The notes under the pieces: model-generated
What the model saw: only the letters and a program-made list of their open reading frames with translations
Database searches by the model: none
What the model was told of the DNA's origin: nothing
Assembly: GCF_030815955.1 (NCBI RefSeq)
Contig: NZ_JAUSXK010000001.1
Span: forward strand, 2,418,001-2,482,000
Direction of reading: 5' to 3'
DNA from: Microbacterium murale
GTDB taxonomy: Bacteria > Actinomycetota > Actinomycetes > Actinomycetales > Microbacteriaceae
DNA length: 64,000 nucleotides
Shown: piece by piece, positions 8,044 through 17,049 of the stretch
How the letters are laid out: every line of letters starts with the position of its first letter
Position numbering within the stretch: position 1 is the first letter of the stretch
Program-made: the position numbers and the translations under genes

Positions 8044-10623
8044 ATGACCGCACCGGTCATCGAGCGCATCAGTGTCGACGCGCCTTACGGAAGCGACAGC
8101 GTCGCGGACCCGAAGCCGGCCATCGGCTGGGTGACGCAGAGCGTGAGCGGCGGGTGGCTGCAGGCCGCCGCCGAACTCGAACTGCGCGGCGAGGCGGACG
8201 AGGTGCAGACGCACGTCGTGACCGGGCGTGATTCCGTCCGTGTGGCGTGGCCGTTCCGACCGCTGCTGCCACGTGAGCAGGTCGAGCTGCGCGTGCGGGT
8301 CACCGGTCAGGACGGCATCGCATCCGAGTGGAGCGCGCCGCGGCGCATCGTCGCCGGGTTCCTCGCCGACGGTGAATGGGACGCGCAGACGATCGCCGTC
8401 CTCGAACCGGCCGTCGAAGCGGAGGCCGCCGTACTGAGGCGCGAGTTCACCGTCGATGGCGACGTGCGCCGGGCCACCCTTTATGCCACCGCCGTCGGCG
8501 TCTATCAGGCTGCCATCAATGGCGAAGACGTCGACGACCACGTGCTCAAACCCGGCTGGACGCCGTTCGATCAGCGCACTGTGCATGAGAGCACAGACGT
8601 CACATCCAGACTGGTCGATGGTGTGAACGCGATCGCGGTGCGGATCGCCGGGGCGTGGGCGACGGAGCGCTACGGCTTCCGGGATGAGGCCCGGATCGTG
8701 TACTCCGACCAGCCGCGCTTCGCCGCCCAGTTGCTGATCGAGTACGCGGACGGTCGGGTCGAGACGGTGCGGACCGATGCTGACTGGGTGAGTACGCCGG
8801 GGCCGATCATCTCCAGCGGGCTCTACGCGGGGGAGGCGCATGACGCGCGCCGCGCATTGCGCGACGCGGCAGGGCGCACGCCTTCCGAGAGCGGCTTCGA
8901 GGCCGGCGCCTGGGCATCCGTCGCCATCGTCGCCGACCTGCCGGTCCCGGAGGCCCGCGTGTCTCCATTCGTACGCCGGATCGAAGAACGCCCGGTCGCA
9001 GCGGTGATCACCACCCCGGCGGGCAAGACCGTCCTCGACTTCGGGCAGAACCTCGTCGGTCGGCTGCGCATCCAGGTGAAGGGCGCAGCCGGGGATGTCG
9101 TGACCCTGCGGCATGCCGAGGTCCTCGAGCACGGCGAGCTGGGCACCCGCCCGCTTCGCGCCGCCGCCGCCACAGATCGGTACACGCTCGCCGGAGGGGG
9201 CGAAGAGACGTGGGAGCCGGAATTCACCTTCCATGGCTTCCGCTACGCCGAGATCGACGGGTGGCCCGGCGAGTTCGACCCCGCGCGAGTCACAGCGGTC
9301 GTCATCCACAGCGATATGGAGCGCACCGGCTGGTTCGACACCTCGCACGAGTTGGTGCGGCAGCTGCACGAGAACGTCCTGTGGGGGCTCCGAGGAAACT
9401 TCCTCTCCGTGCCTACCGACTGCCCGCAGAGGGACGAGCGGTTGGGTTGGACGGGCGATATCCAGGTCTTCGCCCCGACGGCGAGCTTCCTCTACGACGT
9501 GCGGGGGTTCCTGGATTCGTGGTTGCGGGATCTCTCCCTCGACCAGGTCGACGGGATCGTGCCCTTCGTGGTTCCCAACGTCCTCGGTGCCGCCCGTCCG
9601 GCGGCAGCCTGGGGGGACGCCGCGACCGTCGTGCCGACCGTGCTGCACGAACGTTTCGGCGATGTCGACACGCTGGCCCGCCAGTACGACAGCATGAAGG
9701 GCTGGACCGACGCGATCCTCGCGCTCGCCGGAGACCGACGGCTCTGGGAGGGGATGTTCCAGTTCGGGGACTGGCTGGATCCGGATGCTCCGCCGGAGCG
9801 ACCTGCTGAGGCGAAGACCGACCCCGACCTCGTGGCATCCGCGTATCTGTTCCGCTCCGCTGATCTCGTCGCCAAGGCTGCGACCCTGCTCGGCGAGGAT
9901 GCTGAAGCAGCCGAGTACGCGCGGATCGCCGAGGAGGTGCGCGCGGCGTTCCTCGCCGCATACGTCACGGCGGACGGTCGGATGCTCTCCGATGCGCAGA
10001 CCGCGTACTCGTTGGCGATCGTGTTCGACATCGTCGACCAGGACGAGCAGCAGGTGCTGGGCGATCGGCTGGCCGAGCTCACCGAACTGAGCGGTCACCG
10101 CATCGGCACCGGATTCGTGGGAACGCCGATCATCCAGGATGCGTTGACACGCACCGGGCACCTCGATACCGCTCGGCTGCTGCTCACGCAGACCGAGAAT
10201 CCGTCGTGGCTGTACCCGGTGACGATGGGCGCGACGACGATCTGGGAGCGGTGGGATTCGATGCTTCCGGACGGGACGATCAACCCCGGCCAGATGACCT
10301 CGTTCAACCACTACGCGCTCGGTGCGATCGCCGACTGGTTGCATCGCGATGTCGCGGGGCTCGCACCGGCGGCACCAGGGTACGCGCGGCTGCGCATCGC
10401 CCCGCATCCGCTCGAGGGGTTCGACTTCGCCGAAGCCGCGCACTTCACTCCGTACGGGCGCGCCAGCGTGCGATGGGAGCGCGACGGCGACGCCATCACG
10501 GTCGAGGCCGTCGTCCCCGCGAACACCGATGCGGAGGTGGTGCTGCCTGACGGCACCCGGCATGATGTCGGATCCGGATCCCATCGCTGGACGGTTCGGG
10601 TTCCCGCCGTGGTTCGCGGATAG
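8044..10623 (+). CDS. GH78 alpha-L-rhamnosidase (second of tandem pair)
   Basis: An 859-residue intracellular GH78 enzyme with the same domain order as the upstream gene. Its signature is again DCPQRDERLGWTGD, from Asp459 with likely acid Glu465; GATTIWERWD has likely base Glu735. The start ATG at 8044 follows GAGGAGAATGAACC. The two paralogues differ widely outside the motifs, and the loop GDMDAGSSEGGGSM just before SFNHYAYG in the first enzyme is shortened to GQMT here. Different linkages or aglycones are therefore likely. No signal peptide is seen. Confidence 0.9.
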   Translation: MTAPVIERISVDAPYGSDSVADPKPAIGWVTQSVSGGWLQAAAELELRGEADEVQTHVVTGRDSVRVAWPFRPLLPREQVELRVRVTGQDGIASEWSAPRRIVAGFLADGEWDAQTIAVLEPAVEAEAAVLRREFTVDGDVRRATLYATAVGVYQAAINGEDVDDHVLKPGWTPFDQRTVHESTDVTSRLVDGVNAIAVRIAGAWATERYGFRDEARIVYSDQPRFAAQLLIEYADGRVETVRTDADWVSTPGPIISSGLYAGEAHDARRALRDAAGRTPSESGFEAGAWASVAIVADLPVPEARVSPFVRRIEERPVAAVITTPAGKTVLDFGQNLVGRLRIQVKGAAGDVVTLRHAEVLEHGELGTRPLRAAAATDRYTLAGGGEETWEPEFTFHGFRYAEIDGWPGEFDPARVTAVVIHSDMERTGWFDTSHELVRQLHENVLWGLRGNFLSVPTDCPQRDERLGWTGDIQVFAPTASFLYDVRGFLDSWLRDLSLDQVDGIVPFVVPNVLGAARPAAAWGDAATVVPTVLHERFGDVDTLARQYDSMKGWTDAILALAGDRRLWEGMFQFGDWLDPDAPPERPAEAKTDPDLVASAYLFRSADLVAKAATLLGEDAEAAEYARIAEEVRAAFLAAYVTADGRMLSDAQTAYSLAIVFDIVDQDEQQVLGDRLAELTELSGHRIGTGFVGTPIIQDALTRTGHLDTARLLLTQTENPSWLYPVTMGATTIWERWDSMLPDGTINPGQMTSFNHYALGAIADWLHRDVAGLAPAAPGYARLRIAPHPLEGFDFAEAAHFTPYGRASVRWERDGDAITVEAVVPANTDAEVVLPDGTRHDVGSGSHRWTVRVPAVVRG

Positions 10624-10685
10624 CGCGGGAGGCGGCCGGTGATGTCGTACACTCTCCGAGATCCCCCCGAGAGCAGGAGCAGCTG

Positions 10686-11687
10686 GTGGCAGTGAGTGTG
10701 CGCGAGGTCGCAGCAGCCGCCGGCGTGTCCGTCGGAACAGTCTCGAACGTCCTCAATCGACGTGACAAGGTCGCCGCGGATACCGTCGAACGCGTGCTCG
10801 CGGTCATCGAAGACCTCGGCTTCGTCCGCAACGATGCCGCCCGACAGCTGCGCGCAGGACGGAGCCGGAGCATCGGCCTCGTCGTGCCGGACGCCGGCAA
10901 CCCGTTCTTCGCGGACGTCGCTCGAGGAGCTGAGGAGAGAGCCGAGGAGGAACGGCTGTCCCTGCTTCTCGGGAACAGCGATGAGGACCCTTCCCGCGAG
11001 GACCGCTATCTCGATCTGTTCCGCGAGCAGCGCGTGAACGGACTGCTGATCAGCCCGGCATCCGATCTCATCGACAAGCTCGAACGGGTGCAGAGTGCCG
11101 GCATCCCCGTCGTCCTCGTCGACCATGAGCTGCCGGGGAGCACATTCTGCTCGGTGTCTGTCGACGACGTCGAGGGCGGATACGTCGCCGTGCGCCATCT
11201 GATCGACATCGGTCGGCGCCGAATCGCCTTCGTCGGGGGACCGTCATCGACCGTGCAGGTCGCGAACCGCCTGCGCGGAGCGCGGCGAGCAGTCGAGGAG
11301 ACGCCGGGAGCGAGCCTCGAGGTGATCGAGATGCCTGGGCTGACAGTGCTCAACGGTCGTACGGCGGGCGAGCAGATCGTCGAACGCACGGCACGACCGG
11401 AAGCGATCTTCGCGGCGAACGACCTGTTGGCGGTCGGACTGCTGCAGGCCTTCTCCATGTTCAGTACGGTGCGAGTGCCCGAGGACATCGCCCTGATCGG
11501 CTACGACGACATCGACTTCGCCTCCGCGACCGTCGTCCCGTTGAGCTCGATCCGTCAGCCGGCACGCCTGATCGGGCACACCGCGGTGGACCTCCTGCTG
11601 CGCTCCATCGACGACCCGGACGGCGATTACGAGCGCAATGTCCGCTTCCGGCCCGAGCTCGTGGTGCGCGCGTCGACCGCGAGCTGA
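10686..11687 (+). CDS. LacI-family regulator, probable regulator of the rhamnose cassette
   Basis: A 333-residue transcription factor: an N-terminal helix-turn-helix (VREVAAAAGVSVGTVSNVLN, residues 5-24), the hinge helix region DAARQLRAGRSRSIGLVVPD and a periplasmic-binding-protein-like effector domain ending in RPELVVRAS. The GTG at 10686 follows GAGCAGGAGCAG. It lies downstream of the rhamnosidases, separated by 62 nt with a possible -10 (TACACT, 10648-10653). The CG-centred palindromes before rhaM and the rhamnosidases are the type of site such proteins bind. The pairing of regulator and site is inferred from position. Confidence 0.85.
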   Translation: MAVSVREVAAAAGVSVGTVSNVLNRRDKVAADTVERVLAVIEDLGFVRNDAARQLRAGRSRSIGLVVPDAGNPFFADVARGAEERAEEERLSLLLGNSDEDPSREDRYLDLFREQRVNGLLISPASDLIDKLERVQSAGIPVVLVDHELPGSTFCSVSVDDVEGGYVAVRHLIDIGRRRIAFVGGPSSTVQVANRLRGARRAVEETPGASLEVIEMPGLTVLNGRTAGEQIVERTARPEAIFAANDLLAVGLLQAFSMFSTVRVPEDIALIGYDDIDFASATVVPLSSIRQPARLIGHTAVDLLLRSIDDPDGDYERNVRFRPELVVRASTAS

Positions 11688-11703
11688 CGCGGAATACCGT
11701 CAG
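11684..11703. terminator. Short hairpin between convergent genes
   Basis: CTGACG (11684-11689) and CGTCAG (11698-11703) can form a 6-bp stem with an 8-nt loop. It holds the stop codons of both convergent genes, whose coding regions are only 12 nt apart. There is no T-run on either side, so termination here is a weak call. Confidence 0.3.
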
Positions 11704-13451
11704 GTCGCGCGTGCTCCGGTAGTCGCCGCGAGACGCAGCCACGAGCCGGCGTCGGCTGAACCTCGCAGCGTCGGCCGCCCGGCCGCTGCGACGGCGAATT
11801 CCCTCGGCATCCGGTCCAGGTTCGCGACGAGCACGACGTCGTCGTCGTCTGCTCTGGCGCCGATCGCCCAGAGCAGCCCGTCCGGGCTCGACCCCCAGAG
11901 CAGGGTCCGCCCCTCGAGCATCGCCAGCTCGGTGACGGCTTGCGCGGCAGGATGCGGTGCCCCGGTCGCATCGCGCAGGCCGCGCGGCCCCCAGGTCTCG
12001 AACCAGGACAGGCTCTCGACACCCGGGACAGCGAGGGCCGCGGCGCTCGCAATCGTCCAGGCTGCGAGCTCGGTGGAGTTCTGTCGTGCGTCCTCCCCGC
12101 CGGTGAACTGCGCCCCGTAGCCCTCGGTCAGATCCGGCAGCGTCGGCGCCGGCTCCGGAGATGTCGCCACGTTGTTGAATCGAGCGCGCAACGACACGGG
12201 GCCGATGTGCACGGGGCGCCGGTCCGCCATCTCGACGGCCTGGATGGCGATGAGGCGCTGTATCGGCAGGGCTTCGACGAGCTGTTCGGTATCGAGCGAA
12301 TGGAACAGCGGCGTGGTCGTGAAAGCGATGCCATCGAGGTCGTTCGGGATGCGCTCCCTCTCACGGTTCAGTTCCGTGAAGTGCGATCGCGCACCGCCCC
12401 TGAGCTGAGTGCGCACGCCCGCCGTGCCGAGCGCCGCTCGGGTACTGGCGACGGTGCGTTCGTCACTCACGTGCAGCACGCTGTCGAACGGCGTGACAGC
12501 CACGAGCCGGTGCGTGGCGAGTGCGTTCGCGGCATCAGCCAGGGGCTTCGGCTCCTCGCCGATCACGAGACGGACATCCAGGGGCAGCCCATCCGCGGCG
12601 GCCCTGAGAAGCGCCGCAGGCCAGGTCGGCGTGGTCAGGTTCAGTTCGACGACACGGAAGCGGCCATCGGCGCAATGGCGTCCGGGATCCGGCGCGGTCG
12701 AAGCCTCGACGCCGACCGCAGGAAATGGCCCGCCTTCGACGAGGGAGATCTCCTGCGGTGCCGGATGCTCGGCGCTCGGCGTCCGAACGGCCTCGACCGT
12801 GATCGATTGCTGCACGCGCTCTCCCGCCGACAGCGGGTACGGGTAGGGGAGGCCGAGTGGACGACTGTACGTCTTGAACGAGGCATCCGACCAGTTGCGC
12901 TGGTCCTCCATCTCGAAGACGTCACCGTCGAAACGGAGTGCGGTCGCGGCATCCGTTTCGCTTGCGAGGTGAAGCTCCAGTGCACGGATGTCCATGATGG
13001 GTTGGTGCGGGCTGATGCGCACGGGGAAGGCGGTCTGCTCCGTCCTGCCGTCCGGGTGAGTCACCGTCACGCGTCGCCCGGCATCGGAGGCTGGGTGCAG
13101 CACCACCAGCCCCGTTCGGCAGGTCGAGAAGTCGCGGAGGTTCTCCGCGTCCCAGGCGATGCGGAGATCGCCCCCACTCGTCTCGATCGTGAGCGTCGAC
13201 ACCAGCTCGGCGCCGAGTCCTTCGTGGCGAAGGCCGAGGCTTAGTGACTCGTGGTCGGATTTCACACCGGTCACGACGGCCGGCACGGTGTTCCAGCCGT
13301 GGTCGCGCATGACCGCTCGCACCGCGCGCAGGATCACGCTGCCGCCCCGCCGGATGTCTGCGAGCTCATCGCCTCGCAGCTCCAACGACCAGCCGTCCGC
13401 CTGCCACGTCTCCGCGTCGCTCCGCCACCATGATGTCGTCGTCGATGTCAC
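11700..13451 (-). CDS. apnL: Probable D-apionate lactonase (ApnL-like)
   Basis: Would open D-apionolactone to D-apionate, the entry to the apionate branch of apiose catabolism. The 583-residue protein has an N-terminal beta domain with GLVVLHP, VTHPDGRTEQTAFP and RISPHQPIMDIRA, a central TIM-barrel-like part and a C-terminal beta domain, the three-part layout I recall for ApnL. It lacks a signal peptide. GTG at 13451 is the start; a -10-like TAGGCT (13463-13458) lies six bases upstream, so the mRNA may be leaderless. The nearby ApnO-like gene and the operator shared with the transporter operon support the assignment. An alternative is another glycan-related TIM-barrel enzyme. Confidence 0.6.
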   Translation of the reverse strand: MTSTTTSWWRSDAETWQADGWSLELRGDELADIRRGGSVILRAVRAVMRDHGWNTVPAVVTGVKSDHESLSLGLRHEGLGAELVSTLTIETSGGDLRIAWDAENLRDFSTCRTGLVVLHPASDAGRRVTVTHPDGRTEQTAFPVRISPHQPIMDIRALELHLASETDAATALRFDGDVFEMEDQRNWSDASFKTYSRPLGLPYPYPLSAGERVQQSITVEAVRTPSAEHPAPQEISLVEGGPFPAVGVEASTAPDPGRHCADGRFRVVELNLTTPTWPAALLRAAADGLPLDVRLVIGEEPKPLADAANALATHRLVAVTPFDSVLHVSDERTVASTRAALGTAGVRTQLRGGARSHFTELNRERERIPNDLDGIAFTTTPLFHSLDTEQLVEALPIQRLIAIQAVEMADRRPVHIGPVSLRARFNNVATSPEPAPTLPDLTEGYGAQFTGGEDARQNSTELAAWTIASAAALAVPGVESLSWFETWGPRGLRDATGAPHPAAQAVTELAMLEGRTLLWGSSPDGLLWAIGARADDDDVVLVANLDRMPREFAVAAAGRPTLRGSADAGSWLRLAATTGARAT

Positions 13452-13456
13452 CCGTC

Positions 13457-13477
13457 GAGCCTAACCGGTTGACCAAT
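13457..13477 (-). promoter_or_regulatory. Operator-like site before the apnL-like gene
   Basis: AACCGGTTGACCAAT (13463-13477) is repeated exactly at 18473-18487, before the transporter operon of the same cassette. The centre AACCGGTT is a perfect palindrome with CG at its middle, as in LacI-type operators. It lies just upstream of the apnL-like start and overlaps the -10-like TAGGCT, in the 38-nt gap after the LacI gene. Confidence 0.55.
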
Positions 13478-13489
13478 GCGGGCGGCGGA

Positions 13490-14542
13490 TCAACGGCCGA
13501 TCGTGCTGGCTCCCTGGCGGATCCGGACCGGCAGCACGGAGCGCTCGTGCACGTGTCCCGGTTGCGCCTCCGCGTCGATCAGTCGGATCGCCTCTGCACC
13601 CATCGCCTGGCCTGGCAGTACGACGGACGTCAGCGTGATCCAGTCGGCCCCGTCGTCGCGATGGTCGCCGTCCATGCCGAGGACGGCGACATCTTCCGGT
13701 ACGCGCAGGTCGGGGCGATTGCGCAGCAGCTGCAAGGCACCGATCGCGAGTCGATCATTCGCGCCGAGGATCGCGAGGCGCTCTCCGCCGGGTTCGGGGA
13801 GGACGCCGGCGAGTGCGGCCGTGCTGTCTTCGGGGAAGAGCCCGGCGGTTTCGATCTCGGTGAGGTGGATGCCACGGGCCGCGGCCGCTGCGCGCACTCC
13901 GCGCCGGCGCTCCGCGATCGGCTGGACGATATCGGGGATCGAGACGAAATATGCGCGGCGGATGCCGAGATCGGCGATGTGCTCGATCGCCGCGCGTCCG
14001 ACCTGCTCGTTGTCCATCAGAACGGTGCACCAGTCCGCGTTCGGCACGTCGTAGTTGATGACCACGACCGGACGCACGTGATTGCGGATACGGTCGATGC
14101 CGCGACTGGGGTCGCGCATCGACGCCACGAGCACGCCGTCGGCGCGTGCCTCGGCGAAGTACTCGAGGTACTCGTCCTGATCATCCACCTGCGACGCTCC
14201 GGCTGCGAGTTCATGGGCGTTGAATCCGCTGTTGGCAGTGACGAGGCGCTTGCCCTGGTCCGAGGCACTGCGCTGCGCTCCGCGGGCGATCTCGACGAAG
14301 AGCACGTTGACGAGGTCGGGCATCACGAGGCCGAGGCTGTCCGAGCGGTTGCGGATCAGCGTGCGTCCGGCGGCACTGCGGATGTAGCCCAGGTCGATGA
14401 TGGCGTCGTGGACGCGTTCCAGTGTCTCCGGGGCGAGTCTTGCGGGATGGTTCAGGGCGTTCGAGACGGTGCCGCTGGAGACGCCGGCCGCCCGCGCAAC
14501 GGCGTGGATGGTGGGATTGGCTCGATTCGTGGGCGCCGACAT
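13490..14542 (-). CDS. LacI-family regulator of the apionate cassette
   Basis: A 350-residue regulator with an N-terminal helix-turn-helix (TIHAVARAAGVSSGTVSNALN), hinge region and effector-binding domain (DSLGLVMPDLVNVLFVEIA, then GANDRLAIGALQLL). The ATG at 14542 is chosen because GGGAGG lies directly upstream; a longer in-frame extension is a shadow of the SDR gene region. It is flanked by the apnL-like gene and the SDR-ApnO operon, all leftward. The AACCGGTT-centred operators before the apnL-like gene and the transporter operon are its likely targets. Effector unknown; D-apionate or a downstream intermediate would be logical. Confidence 0.82.
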   Translation of the reverse strand: MSAPTNRANPTIHAVARAAGVSSGTVSNALNHPARLAPETLERVHDAIIDLGYIRSAAGRTLIRNRSDSLGLVMPDLVNVLFVEIARGAQRSASDQGKRLVTANSGFNAHELAAGASQVDDQDEYLEYFAEARADGVLVASMRDPSRGIDRIRNHVRPVVVINYDVPNADWCTVLMDNEQVGRAAIEHIADLGIRRAYFVSIPDIVQPIAERRRGVRAAAAARGIHLTEIETAGLFPEDSTAALAGVLPEPGGERLAILGANDRLAIGALQLLRNRPDLRVPEDVAVLGMDGDHRDDGADWITLTSVVLPGQAMGAEAIRLIDAEAQPGHVHERSVLPVRIRQGASTIGR

Positions 14543-14562
14543 CGTGTTCCTCCCGGCATGCG

Positions 14563-14593
14563 CGTTCACGTCATCGTACGGCGTGCGTGAACG
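14563..14593. promoter_or_regulatory. Inverted repeat upstream of the LacI gene
   Basis: CGTTCACG (14563-14570) and CGTGAACG (14586-14593) are perfect inverted repeats separated by 15 nt, 21-51 nt upstream of the LacI start at 14542. They may form an autoregulatory site or part of the promoter. The sequence differs from the AACCGGTT operators of the same cassette. Confidence 0.3.
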
Positions 14594-14594
14594 T

Positions 14595-14637
14595 GCAATG
14601 GCCGCTGCCTCCATGATCAGGATGCAGCGGCCATTGC
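14595..14637 (-). terminator. Strong hairpin after the transporter-SDR operon
   Basis: GCAATGGCCGCTGC (14595-14608) and GCAGCGGCCATTGC (14624-14637) form a perfect 14-bp stem with a 15-nt loop, ten bases past the SDR stop codon in the direction of transcription. There is no T-run, as is common for actinobacterial terminators. It separates the long leftward operon from the LacI gene. Confidence 0.7.
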
Positions 14638-14646
14638 GACCGTGAT

Positions 14647-15402
14647 TCAGAGCGTCGTCATGCCCCCATCGACCGCGAAGAGCGCGCCGGTCGCGAACTC
14701 GGCGTCGGCACTGGCGAGGAACACCATGATGCCCTCCACATCGGCCGGGCTGCCGGCGCGGCCGAGCGGGATGCGCCCGATGATCGCCGCGCGCGACTCG
14801 GGGTCGTCGGAGATCGTCGAGACGAGCCCGGTCTCGGTGTAGGCAGGGACAACCGTGTTCACCCGGATGCCGTCGTGGGCATACGCCGCCGCGACCGTGC
14901 GGGTGAGGCCGTGGATGCCGGCCTTCGAGGTGGAGTACGCGGTGAAGTCCTGCCCTTCGCCGTTGATGCCGGTGGGGCTTCCGGTGAGGATGATCGAGCC
15001 GCCGCCGGAGGCGAGCATCGCACGGACCGAGTGCTTCACCGTGAGGAAGGTGCCGGTCAGATTGATGTCCATGGTGCGACGCCACACGTCGAGGTCGAGA
15101 TCCGCAGCTTTGGCGTCCTGCCCGAACAGCTGCACCCCGGCATTCGCCACCACGACATCGGGACTCCAGCCCGCGGCGATGAGCTCGGCGTACGCCGCCT
15201 CGACGGAGGCCTCATCCGAGATGTCGACGACGGCCGCACGCGCAGCATCGCCGATATCCGCGGCGACGGATGCCGCGGCATCCGCATCTCTGTCGGCGAT
15301 GACGACGCGTGCGCCCTCACGGGCGAAACGCTCGGCCACCGAGCGACCGATTCCGGCGCCGGCGCCGGTGACGAGCGCCGTCTTCCCTTCGAGGCGGGCC
15401 AT
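14647..15402 (-). CDS. Short-chain dehydrogenase/reductase in the apionate cassette
   Basis: A 251-residue classical SDR with the cofactor motif TGAGAGIG near the N-terminus, NAG (VVANAGVQ), a catalytic Ser in ILTGSPTG and the catalytic pair in AYSTSK. VIADRD at the end of the second strand suggests NAD(H). The C-terminus GALFAVDGGMTTL is typical. It follows the ApnO-like gene by one base and is last in the operon. It could oxidise the sugar feeding the pathway, or reduce a four-carbon ketose produced from 3-oxo-isoapionate; the sequence does not decide. It belongs to a different family from the Gfo/Idh-type apiose dehydrogenase. Confidence 0.75.
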   Translation of the reverse strand: MARLEGKTALVTGAGAGIGRSVAERFAREGARVVIADRDADAAASVAADIGDAARAAVVDISDEASVEAAYAELIAAGWSPDVVVANAGVQLFGQDAKAADLDLDVWRRTMDINLTGTFLTVKHSVRAMLASGGGSIILTGSPTGINGEGQDFTAYSTSKAGIHGLTRTVAAAYAHDGIRVNTVVPAYTETGLVSTISDDPESRAAIIGRIPLGRAGSPADVEGIMVFLASADAEFATGALFAVDGGMTTL

Positions 15403-15403
15403 C

Positions 15404-16258
15404 TCAGCGTTCGATCTTGTCGAGGTGGAGCATCTTGGCGAGGTTCTTGTCGAGCTCGTCGTCGCGGAAGATCTTCTTCCAGTCGTCCTTGATGATGCTC
15501 TCCCGGCCGTAGTCCATCGCGATGAGGCAGGCGTCGGAGAACGGATTGTCGCCGCGAAGGCCGTTCGCGAGCGCCACCTGGGTGTGCCCGTAAAGGATGC
15601 TGCGCGCCGCGGCCTCCGGAACGCCCATCGTGTTCACCGTCTCCTGAAGTGCCTCGTTGAGGAGCTCGCCGATCATGCAGGCGACGGTCTCGACCAGCGT
15701 CGGCTCGAGCTGGGCGAGTTGCTTGATCGTGACCCAGTGCACGTCGATGACGGGGGCGTAGATCGCGCGGACGGTGGCCTCGACGATCGCCTTCTTCGCC
15801 TCATCCTCACTCTCGATCGCCGCGATGGCGTCCTGCGGCGCGGCGATGCCGCCGAAGGTGTCGGCCCATTGTTCCGGCGTCTCGCGCTGGAGGAAGATCG
15901 ACGGGTGGCACGGGTGCGCGACAGCCTGGATGACGTCGTCGCGAGTGGTGAGGAGCCCGGCGTACGCCGCCGCGGGGTCGAGCGTCAGCACGATCGCGCC
16001 TGCGCGCAGCTGGGGGACCAGATCCGCCGTGACCGGGCCGAGGGCGAGGTCCGGGACGGCGAGCACGACGATGTCGGCGTCGGCGACGGCCACGGATGCC
16101 TCCGTCAGCTCTCGTCCGGCCTCGAGCGTGCGCTGCTGGCCGGCGGGGGAGTTCTCCACGTACCAGACGGTGTGACCGGTCTTGGTCAGGTTGTTGGACA
16201 CTCGCATGCCCATCTTGCCGCCCGCGCCGATGACGGCGATCTTGTAGTTCTCGCTCAC
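15404..16258 (-). CDS. apnO: Probable D-apionate oxidoisomerase (ApnO-like)
   Basis: Would oxidise D-apionate to 3-oxo-isoapionate with NAD(P). The 284-residue protein has an N-terminal Rossmann motif (IAVIGAGGKMGMRV), then ADIVVLAVPDLALG and LDPAAAYAG. The conserved AVAHPCHPSIF and the helical phosphogluconate-dehydrogenase-like C-terminal domain (WVTIKQLAQLEPTLVET) follow. This combination matches ApnO and not ordinary 6-phosphogluconate or 3-hydroxyisobutyrate dehydrogenases. The GTG at 16258 overlaps the stop of the upstream TIM-barrel gene (GTGA). Neighbours support an apionate role. Confidence 0.68.
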   Translation of the reverse strand: MSENYKIAVIGAGGKMGMRVSNNLTKTGHTVWYVENSPAGQQRTLEAGRELTEASVAVADADIVVLAVPDLALGPVTADLVPQLRAGAIVLTLDPAAAYAGLLTTRDDVIQAVAHPCHPSIFLQRETPEQWADTFGGIAAPQDAIAAIESEDEAKKAIVEATVRAIYAPVIDVHWVTIKQLAQLEPTLVETVACMIGELLNEALQETVNTMGVPEAAARSILYGHTQVALANGLRGDNPFSDACLIAMDYGRESIIKDDWKKIFRDDELDKNLAKMLHLDKIER

Positions 16259-17049
16259 AGTGTGCTCCTCAGGTGTTCCAGGGTGGCGCGGGTCCATTCC
16301 CGCTCGGTTCGGATGGTGGTCGTGGCGTCGTCCTGCCACGGCAGCCAGTGCTCTACGACCTCGTTGATGCCGCGCTCGCGCGGGTGGACAGTCGCCAGAA
16401 GATGGTCGTAGTCGTGCAGACCGGCTCCCATCGAGGTGCCGCTGTAGGTGAAGCCGACCCAGCCCGGCTGGCGGGCGAAGGCGAAGTCCTTCACATGCAC
16501 GTTCTTCGTGAGTGCGGCCGTCAGTTCGATGCAGGCCCGAGGCGATTCGAGGCGAGCGACCACGTTGGCAGGATCCAGGCAGATGCCGAGATTCTCGCTG
16601 CCCACGCGCTCGATGAGACCGACGAGATCCGCCGTCGCGAGCTGCTCGTAGGTCTCGAGAGCGAGAGTGACACCTGCGGACTCGTATGCGTGAACGGCGT
16701 GACGCAGCCATGTTTCGGCTTCGGCGAGAGAAGGGTGGGAGTCCGGGCCGTAGACCATGCTGCGCACGAGACGCGCATCGAAGACCTCGGCGATCTCGAG
16801 GAAACGGGTCAAGTGCTCGGGGACGATGCCCTTCGTGCCCAACTCGATCGTGAGGCCGAGGTCGCGGGCGGCTCCAGCCGCGTTGCGCAGCTCGGAACCG
16901 CTCATCCGCTCCAGCGGCGCGTAGTCGCAGATCTGGAAGAGATCGACGTCCTGGGCGCGGGTGTCTTCGAATGCGTCGATGAGGCTCAGCGGCTCCGGAA
17001 CACGGTCGGAGTGCTGCCAGAAGTAGGCGTAAGTGCCGAGGCCGATCAC
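16255..17049 (-). CDS. TIM-barrel isomerase/epimerase-like protein, candidate 3-oxo-isoapionate decarboxylase
   Basis: A 264-residue xylose-isomerase-like TIM barrel beginning GLGTYAYFWQHSD. Conserved acidic and histidine positions are seen in LALETYEQL, GICLDPANVV and NVHVKDFAFA, the usual metal-binding places of this fold. In the described apionate routes one such protein (OiaC) decarboxylates 3-oxo-isoapionate, and this gene lies between the transporter and the ApnO-like gene. The assignment is an inference from context. The GTG at 17049 overlaps the transporter stop (GTGA), and its own stop overlaps the next start. No kinase or RuBisCO-like protein of the alternative branch is present in the window. 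Confidence 0.5.
   Translation of the reverse strand: MIGLGTYAYFWQHSDRVPEPLSLIDAFEDTRAQDVDLFQICDYAPLERMSGSELRNAAGAARDLGLTIELGTKGIVPEHLTRFLEIAEVFDARLVRSMVYGPDSHPSLAEAETWLRHAVHAYESAGVTLALETYEQLATADLVGLIERVGSENLGICLDPANVVARLESPRACIELTAALTKNVHVKDFAFARQPGWVGFTYSGTSMGAGLHDYDHLLATVHPRERGINEVVEHWLPWQDDATTTIRTEREWTRATLEHLRSTL

Noticed and set aside
7987..10584. Open frame of 865 codons antisense to the second rhamnosidase
   Set aside because: Long antisense frames are expected in high-GC DNA with strong third-position bias. The translation shows no domain, and the sense strand encodes a clear GH78 enzyme.
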